Positions 47,322 through 55,785 of a DNA stretch of 64,000 bases are shown here, in pieces (positions within the stretch are counted from its first letter, which is position 1; each line of letters starts with the position of its first letter). Origin of the DNA: Pelagomonas calceolata (taxonomy: Eukaryota; Sar; Pelagophyceae; Pelagomonadales; Pelagomonadaceae); the NCBI GenBank assembly GCA_918797485.1, contig CAKKNE010000005.1, positions 558,001-622,000 on the forward strand, given 5' to 3'. Both the position numbers and the translations under genes were made by a program. Below the pieces are notes generated by a model, which worked only from the letters and a program-made list of their open reading frames with translations, ran no database searches and had not been told where the DNA came from.

Positions 47322-47900
47322 ATGCCCCTCTCGAAGGAGGCCCAGCGCGCCTGGCAGGAGCAGCCGCCGCGCCGCGCCGTCCACCACGATACGGTGGAGC
47401 CGATGACGCGGTTCGGGCGGAAATGGCTCTGGGACCTAACCTTAAACGTCCCTGTCCACTTATTAGCGGAGGCCCTTGAAACAGCAGCGCCGCCGCCGGA
47501 CGCGACGACGCCGTATTTACGGAAGAAGCACCGCTTCGACGTGCCAAAAATGGAGGTCGCTTTAGCGAAGATCTGCGCCGACCTCCTGAACTTGGAGGAG
47601 CACCGCATGCGCTGCGAGGTCCTGGAGACGAAGTTCCAGACTTCCGATAGGCAGTACGAAGGGAACCCGCTCGCGCCGACGTCCGTGCAGTTCGTTTTGT
47701 GGAGCCAGTGGCGCCAGGGCGCGGGCTTCGTGAAAAAACTCCCGTCCTGGGCCGAGCACCCGCCGCCGCGGTCCGCGCCGCGGCCCGCGCGGAACTATCT
47801 CGTGACGTGCTCGCGCGGCGCGTTGTCGGAGGCGGCGGAGGCGTTCCAGGATTCGGCGGAGCCGGAGTTGGGTGGAGAGGGCGAGGCGTTCACGTGGTGA
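47322..47900 (+). CDS. Unknown 192-residue protein
   Basis: No family recognised. The first half looks globular with aromatic and charged patches (TRFGRKWLWDLTLNVPVHLL, KKHRFDVPKMEVALAKICAD, MRCEVLETKFQTSDRQYEGN, SVQFVLWSQWRQGAGFVKKL). The end is acidic and Gly-rich. No signal peptide or membrane helix. The region before it holds CCAACGCCATCGGTGCGACG (47272-47291), another loose copy of the core repeat. Confidence 0.6.
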   Translation: MPLSKEAQRAWQEQPPRRAVHHDTVEPMTRFGRKWLWDLTLNVPVHLLAEALETAAPPPDATTPYLRKKHRFDVPKMEVALAKICADLLNLEEHRMRCEVLETKFQTSDRQYEGNPLAPTSVQFVLWSQWRQGAGFVKKLPSWAEHPPPRSAPRPARNYLVTCSRGALSEAAEAFQDSAEPELGGEGEAFTW

Positions 47901-48260
47901 CGGGGGCGTAAGGGTTGTGGTGTGTAGTCGTTGTGTGGTGGACGTCGTGGCGGGCGCGGTCCGAGTCCACCGACCGCGTGCTATCTTTTACGGTGCTAGG
48001 ACTAGTGGGCGGCGCCCCTGGGGCGGCGGACGCGTGCCGCTTCTTTCATAGCCGCAATTTCCTTCTAATTATTTATTATTTATTTATCTGATTGCTTGGC
48101 TTTGTTGATGGGAGATGATCCGCCTCAGGAAATTGAGAATTTGCTCTACCGTTTTTTGACGTCCCTTTTTAGGCGCCGGCTGGGTATCCTAGCCGCGCAG
48201 GGAGAAGGCCTCTAGAGGCTTGGTGTATGTCCTTTTCTTTAGGATATTCCTTCCTTGATT

Positions 48261-48291
<31 letters not shown>

Positions 48292-48404
48292 AAAAGCAAA
48301 TCCTAGTATCTTACGGTCGCTAGCAAGCGCTGCGTGGCGCGAATCAAAAATCTCGCGACAGACAGACTCTAAGCTGCCTCGCTCCGTCTGTTACGGCATT
48401 TGAA
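47901..48404. other. AT-rich intergenic region with a TTTA microsatellite
   Basis: 504 bp between two plus-strand genes. It includes ATTATTTATTATTTATTTAT-type text near 48066-48088 and an ATTT repeat at 48262-48292, in strong contrast to the GC-rich surroundings, and a promoter-motif copy at 48302. No gene seen. Confidence 0.65.
48302..48324 (+). promoter_or_regulatory. Recurrent promoter motif, copy 10 (tandem pair)
   Basis: CCTAGTATCTTAC, three bases, CGCTAGC. The only copy not between divergent genes: it lies 81 bp before the ATG at 48405, downstream of a same-strand gene. Confidence 0.6.
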
Positions 48405-49172
48405 ATGCAGTCGACCGCACGAGTGACATCTGTGCTCGCCCTCGCTGCCGCCGCGTCGGCCCTGAGGGTGCCAAGAGCGCGGGCTCTCCCTGTTTCCAAG
48501 GCAGCCTCGCGCGCCGTCGCAGCGGTAGGCCTCGCCGCGGCGCTCTGGCCCGCCGCGGGCTTCGCGGCGGAGGAACTCGAGATCGACGAGGGCCTCGCGG
48601 CCACACAAGCGTTTCTAGGGAAGATCAGCAAAAGCGGCAACGTCAAAAAGGGCAGCGGCCGCGCCGCCGTGCCCGTCGGCGATTCGAGCCTGCCGGACTT
48701 CGGCCGCGCGGCGCCGAAGGAGACCGCGCCCGAGATCGCCGCCGCCGACTCCTTGCTCACGAAGAAGGACTCGCTGACGGGCGACATCCGCGAGTCCGCT
48801 TCAGAAAGAATCGGCAGCGAGGCGCCCGTCGTCGAGGCCGACAGCAAGCAACGACCGACGAAGCGCGAGACGCCGGCTTGGGTGACCTATAAAGCTCCTG
48901 AGCCCGAGCCCAAAGAAGCTCCCAAAAAATACGAGCCCGCCGAGCCGACGTTCACGATCACGCCGAAGAAGGACGACGCCTCGTTGAAGGCGACGGGCGA
49001 CTTCTTCGCGTCCATCTCCAAAAAAGGCACGGTGAAAAAGGGCGACGGCATCCCGGTCGCGCGCGGCGATTCGAGCCTGCCGGACTTCGGCCGCGCCGCG
49101 CCGAAGGCCGCGCCGGCGGCGTCGGGCGACTTCGACGCGCTCGCGTCCAAGGTCCAGGCGCGCTACGAGTGA
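48405..49172 (+). CDS. Thylakoid-lumen-type protein with two copies of a Lys/Gly motif
   Basis: A 255-residue protein, family unknown. The head looks tripartite: a signal peptide (MQSTARVTSVLALAAAASAL) with ALRVPRAR as plastid-transit part, then a second hydrophobic stretch (AVGLAAALWPAAGFAAEE) ending in AxA, as for lumen import. The mature part has two copies of a block: AFLGKISKSGNVKKGSG and FFASISKKGTVKKGDG, each followed some residues later by GDSSLPDFGRAAPK. The segment between is Pro/Glu/Lys-rich. A soluble or membrane-associated lumenal protein is inferred. Confidence 0.65.
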   Translation: MQSTARVTSVLALAAAASALRVPRARALPVSKAASRAVAAVGLAAALWPAAGFAAEELEIDEGLAATQAFLGKISKSGNVKKGSGRAAVPVGDSSLPDFGRAAPKETAPEIAAADSLLTKKDSLTGDIRESASERIGSEAPVVEADSKQRPTKRETPAWVTYKAPEPEPKEAPKKYEPAEPTFTITPKKDDASLKATGDFFASISKKGTVKKGDGIPVARGDSSLPDFGRAAPKAAPAASGDFDALASKVQARYE

Positions 49173-49388
49173 GTAAGTTAGGAATAGGGTGCGGGGTCTC
49201 CATCCGGCAGCCATATCGAGCTGCGCGCAGCGCGCGCGGGCTAGGGGCGCTGCAGCAATCCAGGAGTGCAGGGTCTGCGTCCTCGCCGATCACCGCGTGG
49301 GGAGCCAGCCGCAACTGCTCTCCGGGGCTGCCAAGACATCTGCATTGCTACGCTGCCCCAAAGGGTGTCGTGGGCAGCCTCGTGAAGC

Positions 49389-52300
49389 ATGGGCGCGGGC
49401 GTCTCGACGGAAGGCGCCCCCCTCACTAGAATCAAATGCAAAAACAACCTCGGCGTGCTGTTTGACCCCAAGGCCGAGGAGGCATTCCGTGCCGCCGCGA
49501 CCGGTCCGGAAGACGAGCTCAGCGTGCCCTGGCCCGAAGTCGACGCGTACGTCAAGACGCGCGACGAGCGTTGGCGCGACCCGAAGCACGTCTTGTTCCA
49601 GAACCTGAAACAATTTAGGGTTGCTCGGGTCGAGATCGAGAAAATTGCGGACGAGATGATTCAAGGCACAATCAATGAGATCCCGTGGCGCAGCGGCGAC
49701 GAGTGCCAACAGCGCGGCCTCGACGGCAAGCCGACAGCGTCGCTCGACCCGCTGTACGAGATCGCCGCGATGGCGCGCGAGGTCTACGCCGAAGTTATGA
49801 ATGACGTGTGCGAGGGCGGTCCGCCCCTGAATCTGGCACCGCTGAAGGGCCGCGCGCGAGCCGAGGTGAAAGCGCAGAACGAGTACAACAACAAGACGGC
49901 GCCGTGCTACTCGTGGCTCTTCGACATCGTGCGAGGCTTCGTGTATTGCGACCACGAGGACGAACTGGTCGCGCTCTGGCATAAGATCGAGGCGGACCCG
50001 CGCATGAAAATTGTTCGAACGAAAAATCGTTTCAATCCCCCTCTGTTCAACGGCTACCGCGACATCATGATGAACGTCGCGGTGAAGGTCGAGAATGTTT
50101 CGCACCTCTGCGAGCTGCAGATCCACTTGACGGCGATCAAGGACTCTGAGCCGATGCACAAGAGCCACGCCGTCTACGAGTTCTTTCGAGATTTCTTTAA
50201 GGGAAACGCCGAGGCGGTCGAGCAGCGGCTGGACATGTTCTGTGCGCTGCCGGTCGACGACGTTAACGATGCGGAAGAGCTGGTGGACGTCGTACTTGAC
50301 TCTGCGACGAGTTACGGGCAGCTCTACAGTCTCTGCGATCTGCTCAAGTCGATTCAGGAGTCCGCGGGCGTCGTGAAGGTCCGGAAAGCTATCCTAACGG
50401 TGCAGGAGCGAAGGTTTGGTGCGGAGAGCAAGGAGGTGGGCGCGGCGCTGTTTGATCTTGGGAACGCGTACATGGGCCTCGGCGACCACGCCAAGCAACG
50501 CGACGTGCTGGAGCGCACGTTGGCGATCGCGGAGCGCGAGCACGGTAAAGATAGTACGAACGTGGCCGGCTTGTTGAATAATCTCGGGACCGCGTACGGC
50601 AACTTGGGTGACTACGCGAGGACGCGAGACGTGCTGGAGCGCACGTTGGCGATCGCGGAGCGCGAGTACGGTAGCGATCACACAGAGGTTGCCATCGTGC
50701 TGACGAACCTCGGGGTCGCGTACGGCTATTTGGGCGACGACGCGAAGAAGCGAGACGTGCTGGAGCGCTCGCTCGCGATCAACGAGCGGGTGTACGGCCG
50801 CGACCACACGAGCGTGGCCGCCACGCTGACGAACCTCGGGTGCGCGTACGGCGACTTGGGCGACCACGCGAAGAAGCAAGACATGCTGGAGCGCGCGCTC
50901 GCGATCAAGGAGCGGGCGTACGGCCGCGACCACCCGCAAGTCGCCATCACGCTGGAAAACCTCGGGGCCGCGTACGGCCAATTAGGCGACCACGCCAAGG
51001 CGCGAGACATGATGGAGCGCGCGCTCGCGATCCAGGAGCGGGCGTACGGCCCCGAACATCAAATGACCCAACGAGTCCGAGCTTGCCTCGACGTTGTGCA
51101 AGCCGATTTAAAGTTTCCGCTGCACGCTGCGACAAAGAGAGGCGACCTCGATGCGATGACGCGGCTCCTGGACGAGGGCGCCGCGGTAGATACTAAGCTA
51201 AACGGCAAGACACCGTTGTATTTTGCGTGCGAGAAGGGCCACGTCGACGCGGTGCGGCTATGCCTGGACAACGGCGCAGAGGTCGACCAGGCGGGTGAGG
51301 ACGGCTATACGCCGCTGATGATCGCCTGCTGGAACGGCCACGTCGACGCGGTGCGGCTGTTGCTGGACAACGGCGCGGAGGTCGACCGGGCGGATAAGGA
51401 CGGTCGGACGCCGCTATGGACAGCATGCTACGAGGGCAACGTCGACGCGATGCGGCTGTTGCTGGACAACGGCGCAGAGGTCGACCAGGCGAATAAGTAC
51501 GGTGTGACGCCGCTGTACATCGCCTGCTCGAAGGGCCACGTCGATGCGGCGCGACTATTGCTGGACAACGGCGCGGAGGTCGACCGGGCGGATAAGGACG
51601 GTCGGACGCCGTTGATGATCGCCTGCATGTTCGGCCACGTCGACGCGGCGCGGCTGTTGCTGGACAACGGCGCGGAGGTCGACCGGGCGACGGAGGACGG
51701 TGCGACGCCGCTGATGATCGCCTGCTCGAAGGGCCACGTCGACGTGGCGCGGCTGTTGCTGGACAATGGCGCGGAGGTCGACCGGGCGACGGAGGACGGT
51801 GCGACGCCGCTGATGATCGCCTGCTCGAAGGGCCACGTCGACGTGGCGCGGCTGTTGTTAGATAAAGGCGCGGAGGTCGATCGGGCGAAGAACAACGGCT
51901 GTACGCCGCTGTTTGTTGCCTGCCACTCTGGCCACGTCGACGCGGCGCGGCTGCTACTGGAGAAAGGCGCGGAGGTTGACCGGGCGGACGAGGAGGGTCG
52001 GACGCCGCTGTTTGTTGCCTGCTGGGAGGGCCACGTCGACGTGGCGCGGCTGTTGTTAGATAAAGGCGCGGAGGTCGATCGGGCGAAGAACAACGGCTGT
52101 ACGCCGCTGATGATCGCCTGCCACTCTGGCCACGTCGACGCGGCGCGGCTGTTGCTGGACAACGGCGCGGAGGTCGACCGGGCGACGGAGGACGGTCGGA
52201 CGCCGCTATGGACAGCATGCTACGAGGGCAACGTCGACGCGGTGCGGCTGCTACTGGAGAAAGGCGCGGAGGTTGACCGGGCGGACGAGGAGGGTCAGAC

Positions 52301-52736
52301 GCCGCTGTTTGTTGCCTGCTGGGAGGGCCACGTCGACGCGGCGCGGCTGTTGCTGGACAACGGCGCGGAGGTCGACCGGGCAGACAATGATGGTGAGACA
52401 CCACTGTCAATCGCGAAAAGCGAAGATTACTCGTCCATCGTCGCGCTGCTCGAGGAGCATATTAACCCGCTGCACGCGGCGGCCAAGACCGGCGATATCG
52501 ACGCGATGACGCAGCTCCTGAACGACGGCGCCGAGGTCGACCGGGCGAATGAGAAGGGCAGGACGCCGCTATGGATCGCCTGCCTAAAAGGCCACGTCGA
52601 CGCGGCGCGGCTGTTGCTGGACAAAGGCGCGGACGGCAATCGGACCTTGGAGAACGGCGAGACGCCGCTGTGCGTCGCAAAAAGAAAAGGCCACGCGGCC
52701 GTCGTCGCATTGCTCGAGGAGGTGCGGGAAGCTTAA
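49389..52736 (+). CDS. RelA/SpoT-like, TPR and ankyrin fusion protein
   Basis: A 1115-residue protein. MGAGVSTEG fits N-myristoylation. Residues 100-290 look like a RelA/SpoT-type nucleotidyltransferase fold (KTAPCYSWLFDIVRGFVYCD, FNPPLFNGYRDIMMNVAVKV, HLCELQIHL), in which the expected catalytic acids are not clearly present. Five kinesin-light-chain TPRs of 42 residues follow (LGNAYMGLGDHAKQRDVLER, TLAIAEREHGKDS), then 17 ankyrin repeats of 33 residues (GRTPLWIACLKGHVDAARLL), nearly identical at DNA level with a 99-bp period. Likely a scaffold at membranes. The ligand is unknown, and (p)ppGpp synthesis should not be assumed. Confidence 0.85.
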   Translation: MGAGVSTEGAPLTRIKCKNNLGVLFDPKAEEAFRAAATGPEDELSVPWPEVDAYVKTRDERWRDPKHVLFQNLKQFRVARVEIEKIADEMIQGTINEIPWRSGDECQQRGLDGKPTASLDPLYEIAAMAREVYAEVMNDVCEGGPPLNLAPLKGRARAEVKAQNEYNNKTAPCYSWLFDIVRGFVYCDHEDELVALWHKIEADPRMKIVRTKNRFNPPLFNGYRDIMMNVAVKVENVSHLCELQIHLTAIKDSEPMHKSHAVYEFFRDFFKGNAEAVEQRLDMFCALPVDDVNDAEELVDVVLDSATSYGQLYSLCDLLKSIQESAGVVKVRKAILTVQERRFGAESKEVGAALFDLGNAYMGLGDHAKQRDVLERTLAIAEREHGKDSTNVAGLLNNLGTAYGNLGDYARTRDVLERTLAIAEREYGSDHTEVAIVLTNLGVAYGYLGDDAKKRDVLERSLAINERVYGRDHTSVAATLTNLGCAYGDLGDHAKKQDMLERALAIKERAYGRDHPQVAITLENLGAAYGQLGDHAKARDMMERALAIQERAYGPEHQMTQRVRACLDVVQADLKFPLHAATKRGDLDAMTRLLDEGAAVDTKLNGKTPLYFACEKGHVDAVRLCLDNGAEVDQAGEDGYTPLMIACWNGHVDAVRLLLDNGAEVDRADKDGRTPLWTACYEGNVDAMRLLLDNGAEVDQANKYGVTPLYIACSKGHVDAARLLLDNGAEVDRADKDGRTPLMIACMFGHVDAARLLLDNGAEVDRATEDGATPLMIACSKGHVDVARLLLDNGAEVDRATEDGATPLMIACSKGHVDVARLLLDKGAEVDRAKNNGCTPLFVACHSGHVDAARLLLEKGAEVDRADEEGRTPLFVACWEGHVDVARLLLDKGAEVDRAKNNGCTPLMIACHSGHVDAARLLLDNGAEVDRATEDGRTPLWTACYEGNVDAVRLLLEKGAEVDRADEEGQTPLFVACWEGHVDAARLLLDNGAEVDRADNDGETPLSIAKSEDYSSIVALLEEHINPLHAAAKTGDIDAMTQLLNDGAEVDRANEKGRTPLWIACLKGHVDAARLLLDKGADGNRTLENGETPLCVAKRKGHAAVVALLEEVREA
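51114..52720 (+). repeat. Ankyrin repeat array, 99-bp period
   Basis: Seventeen units; many internal blocks are identical over tens of bases, for example GGCGCGGAGGTCGACCGGGC and GGCCACGTCGACGCGGCGCG recur in most units. The paired order of units 9-10 and 11-13 (HSG, WEG) suggests duplication of multi-unit blocks. Confidence 0.9.
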
Positions 52737-52773
52737 TGTAACTGTGCCGACTGAGTAACTAACTAAAGACTAC

Positions 52774-55380
52774 TTAAAACTCGTGCTTGTGGTGCGACTT
52801 TGAGGGAGGCGGCTTGCGCAGGTGGACGATCTTCGCGCGGCGACCCGTCGCGTAGGGGCCGTTAATTATCAAGTTCGGCAGCAGCGTTAATGATCGGCCT
52901 TTTGAGGCCAGGCACTTGTTGAGGAGGACGTGCTCGCAGTCCCAGATGCCATCTGTCACAGAAAAATCGTACGCGCAGCCGTCGTCGCGGAAAATTGCGG
53001 AATCGTAGATAGCTAGACCACCAAAGCACGACGCGACGCGCCGCCCGCCGCTATCATACAGACGGTCGGCTTCGGAGGAAGGGCTCTCCGACGGCGCGAG
53101 CTCGATACCGCCCGAGGGCTGGTCCTCGAAATCGGACCACCGTAACGCGAGCAAGTCGCGGTGGATGAATCGATCCTGTTGCGCCTGCGCAATGATGCCG
53201 TTGCCGCAGACGGCGTCGTAGCGCCCGTCGATGACTGCCGCTATAGCGTTAATGATGTGGGACGAGGCCCAGCCACTCCCCTGGTCGGCGTCGTAAACGA
53301 CGAGAGCATCCACAACTGATTGTTTGAGGATGTAGGACGTCAAATGGTTCCGCAACAAGGCCATCCGCATGTACCGCTTCTGGCGCAGGGCCTCGTCCCT
53401 CCTGAGAGCGTAGGCTCCTTTCATGGACTCGTCCCACGCCCACTTATCTGAAGACGGAGGCGGCGGCACCGCTTCCACATATGTTTTGGCATCGATCCAC
53501 CGCTCCAGCACTTGGGGCGTGCAGTCGGAGGACCCGTCCTCGAGGATATATACTTTGAATTCCAAATCAACAGCTTGTGCGATCAGCGCGTCGACCATCC
53601 TGGTGTTGCACGTGAACGCCGCGCACGCGTCGCGCACCAACGCCGCTAATGCCACGTTTTTTGAGGCTGAGTTTTTTTCTCTTTCTAGTCGTGTGACGGG
53701 AGAGACGTAATCGGCGGCATGCTGCAGCATGAGGTAGTCTTCTCTTGTCTTCGGGTGTGTTGATGCATAAGTACCTTTCATCCACCAGGCCCTCCGGTTC
53801 TTCTGCACCTTCTCGCTCAGGTTGTCGCAGGTCGGCGACACGGCCTCGCCACTTTTATCTTTTGCTACTTTGTCCCAGGCTTGGAGGAACCACTGATACA
53901 TCGGTTCCACTAATTCGAGTGACGCCGTGACGAACGTCGCCAGAGGTTGTTTCGGGTAGCCCAAGCTTTTCATTGTTTGTCCATTAATTTGCAAGATGGC
54001 TTCCAATGCTTCCCGACTACCAGCGAGACCAAACAGCCAGCCGGCGCCCCGCTCCAGACTGTCTTTATCTTGTGGCCCGAGGCCGCCCGACAGCGTCATG
54101 TCCACTTGCATGTCACGAGAACAGGCCCTGGACGACTTCGACGCATCATATCTCAAACCTAGCCTCCAAGCCAACGCTTGCACCGCACGAACGCAGCTTC
54201 TCGTAACATCTTCATTTCTCACGATGACGATGCGACGGTCTTTTGCCATCTCGAGCCACTTCGTGTACGTCGCGTCCCAGAGCTGAGCGTAGTAACCCGG
54301 CGCGTGCCACACAGCTTTCGCTCTAGTGCCTCTCATGCTCAGAGGACAATCGGGGCAGTGCCGATGGAGCGAGTCCAGCCAGGCGCCGGGGTGCCTCACT
54401 CCTATGATGTAGGCTCGCACTTGGACTTGTACGGAACAAAGCGCGCCCTTACGAAAGCAGGCCTCGGCCTTGATTAATGAGTCCAGATCGCGAGCACTCC
54501 GCGCGTAGAAGGCCTCCCTATCATCTCCGACGTTCGCCGGTCTACTGGAAGCGCCATAGCCACTCCTTTCCTCCAACGGCGTCATTTCTTTGTGGGCGAG
54601 GTGCGGTGTTGTGCTATGAGGAGAGGCATATAAAACATGAGTTGAGTTCAGGCGAGAAACGTGCGTCGGTCTAAAATGCTTCCATCTTGGATCATTGAAT
54701 CGTGTTGGCGATAACCTAGGAGCCCGCCTCGCGTAGTACTCGTCGTCGCGCTCGCCATTATACACTTCCGTGCCGAGGTGCGCACTGACCAGTCCCGTGA
54801 GCGCGTTCGTTCCGGATCTCTGTAGACCGTAGAGCACGAGCGGCCCGCCCGTCTTCTCATATATCATGGGAGAGCCCCGGTCGAACCAGCCGCCACCGGT
54901 CCTGCGGCCCATTCCTGTGACGTAATTCTCCTCCAAAGCTTCGGCGAAGGCGGCCCGTCTGATCTGCAGCGCCAAAGATGACGCGTTCCGTATGGGATGC
55001 GGAGGTAACGGTGCTCCCGCCCCCCACAGGTCGCCGCCCCACAGCACAAGGGATAATCTACGACGATCTTCAATGACGGGCGCGACGAGCTGCCGCGCCG
55101 TCGCCCGCCACAGCGTCGCGCGGCACCGGTCGAGGCACATGGCCCCCCAGGCCTTCAGGCCCGGCCGCTCCCCGGTCCCGCAGTGCTCCTCGACGCACTT
55201 CCGCGCTTTTTCTTGGACGTTTAACCTCTTCGCGCAGTCGTCGCTCGGCCAGCATTTTTTGTGTTGTCCACTACCCTCGCAGGTCACGGCTGCCTTTCCT
55301 CCCTTGCGCTGGCAGAAGGCGGCGTCGAGAATTGGTAACGTGGCGAGCAGCGCGACGCATTGGCACAGGCGGCGCGTCAT
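52774..55380 (-). CDS. Sulfotransferase-like / glycosyltransferase fusion
   Basis: An 868-residue protein entering the secretory pathway (MTRRLCQCVALLATLPILDA). A cysteine-rich N-terminal piece (CEGSGQHKKCWPSDDCAKRL) is followed by a sulfotransferase-like domain whose PAPS loop is LVLYGLQRSGTNALTGLVSA, with AYIIGVRHPGAWLDSLHRHC as the 3'-phosphate region. From about residue 590 a GT-A-type glycosyltransferase resembles the CAP59/CMT1 mannosyltransferase family (LEFKVYILEDGSSDCTPQVL, VDALVVYDADQGSGWASSHI, YDAVCGNGI, CEHVLLNKCLASKGR). It probably modifies surface glycans in the Golgi. Convergent with the ankyrin gene by 37 bp. Confidence 0.75.
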   Translation of the reverse strand: MTRRLCQCVALLATLPILDAAFCQRKGGKAAVTCEGSGQHKKCWPSDDCAKRLNVQEKARKCVEEHCGTGERPGLKAWGAMCLDRCRATLWRATARQLVAPVIEDRRRLSLVLWGGDLWGAGAPLPPHPIRNASSLALQIRRAAFAEALEENYVTGMGRRTGGGWFDRGSPMIYEKTGGPLVLYGLQRSGTNALTGLVSAHLGTEVYNGERDDEYYARRAPRLSPTRFNDPRWKHFRPTHVSRLNSTHVLYASPHSTTPHLAHKEMTPLEERSGYGASSRPANVGDDREAFYARSARDLDSLIKAEACFRKGALCSVQVQVRAYIIGVRHPGAWLDSLHRHCPDCPLSMRGTRAKAVWHAPGYYAQLWDATYTKWLEMAKDRRIVIVRNEDVTRSCVRAVQALAWRLGLRYDASKSSRACSRDMQVDMTLSGGLGPQDKDSLERGAGWLFGLAGSREALEAILQINGQTMKSLGYPKQPLATFVTASLELVEPMYQWFLQAWDKVAKDKSGEAVSPTCDNLSEKVQKNRRAWWMKGTYASTHPKTREDYLMLQHAADYVSPVTRLEREKNSASKNVALAALVRDACAAFTCNTRMVDALIAQAVDLEFKVYILEDGSSDCTPQVLERWIDAKTYVEAVPPPPSSDKWAWDESMKGAYALRRDEALRQKRYMRMALLRNHLTSYILKQSVVDALVVYDADQGSGWASSHIINAIAAVIDGRYDAVCGNGIIAQAQQDRFIHRDLLALRWSDFEDQPSGGIELAPSESPSSEADRLYDSGGRRVASCFGGLAIYDSAIFRDDGCAYDFSVTDGIWDCEHVLLNKCLASKGRSLTLLPNLIINGPYATGRRAKIVHLRKPPPSKSHHKHEF

Positions 55381-55536
55381 TCTCCTCTTGGTGGCCCGCG
55401 GCGACGGCGTGCGAGGAAACACGTCACTGCATTGGTGCGCTACGCCCGCGTGGGGGCGGTTCCATTACGCCATCGATGCGGTCGAGGCGCAGGCTGCCCG
55501 GGCAGCATCGATGATGATCATCAGCTCGATTTGCTG

Positions 55537-55559
55537 GCTAGTGCCTTACGGACGCTAGC
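55537..55559 (+). promoter_or_regulatory. Recurrent bidirectional-promoter motif, copy 11
   Basis: GCTAGTGCCTTAC, three bases, CGCTAGC. In the 405-bp gap between divergent starts at 55380 and 55786, which also holds TACGCCATCGATGCGGTCG (about 55466), a loose core repeat. Confidence 0.65.
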
Positions 55560-55785
55560 TAATCTGCCCTGCGCAAATTCCCCCAGCTCCAGCTCTGCAG
55601 CGGCTCATCCGCGGCGCAAAACGTGCGAATTGCCAAGCCTACCTGAGCAGCGCTCCGAGCGGCGCGCAGCGTGACGCGTGGCCTACCTTCGGGCCCAGCC
55701 AGAGACACCACACGAAGCACAGAGGTTCGGGACGCGCGACAGCGCCGGGGTCAACCTACGAATACCCAACAGCGCCTCCAGCACC

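Noticed and set aside
49689-50260. Calling the RelA/SpoT-like domain an active (p)ppGpp synthetase
   Set aside because: Only the general fold pattern is visible; I cannot place the catalytic acids.
51193-52410. Minus-strand open frame of 405 codons opposite the ankyrin array
   Set aside because: A Pro/Arg repeat caused by the 99-bp period on the other strand.
51114-52720. Regular 99-bp repeats as a possible CRISPR or satellite array
   Set aside because: The period is 33 codons, in frame, with ankyrin consensus throughout.
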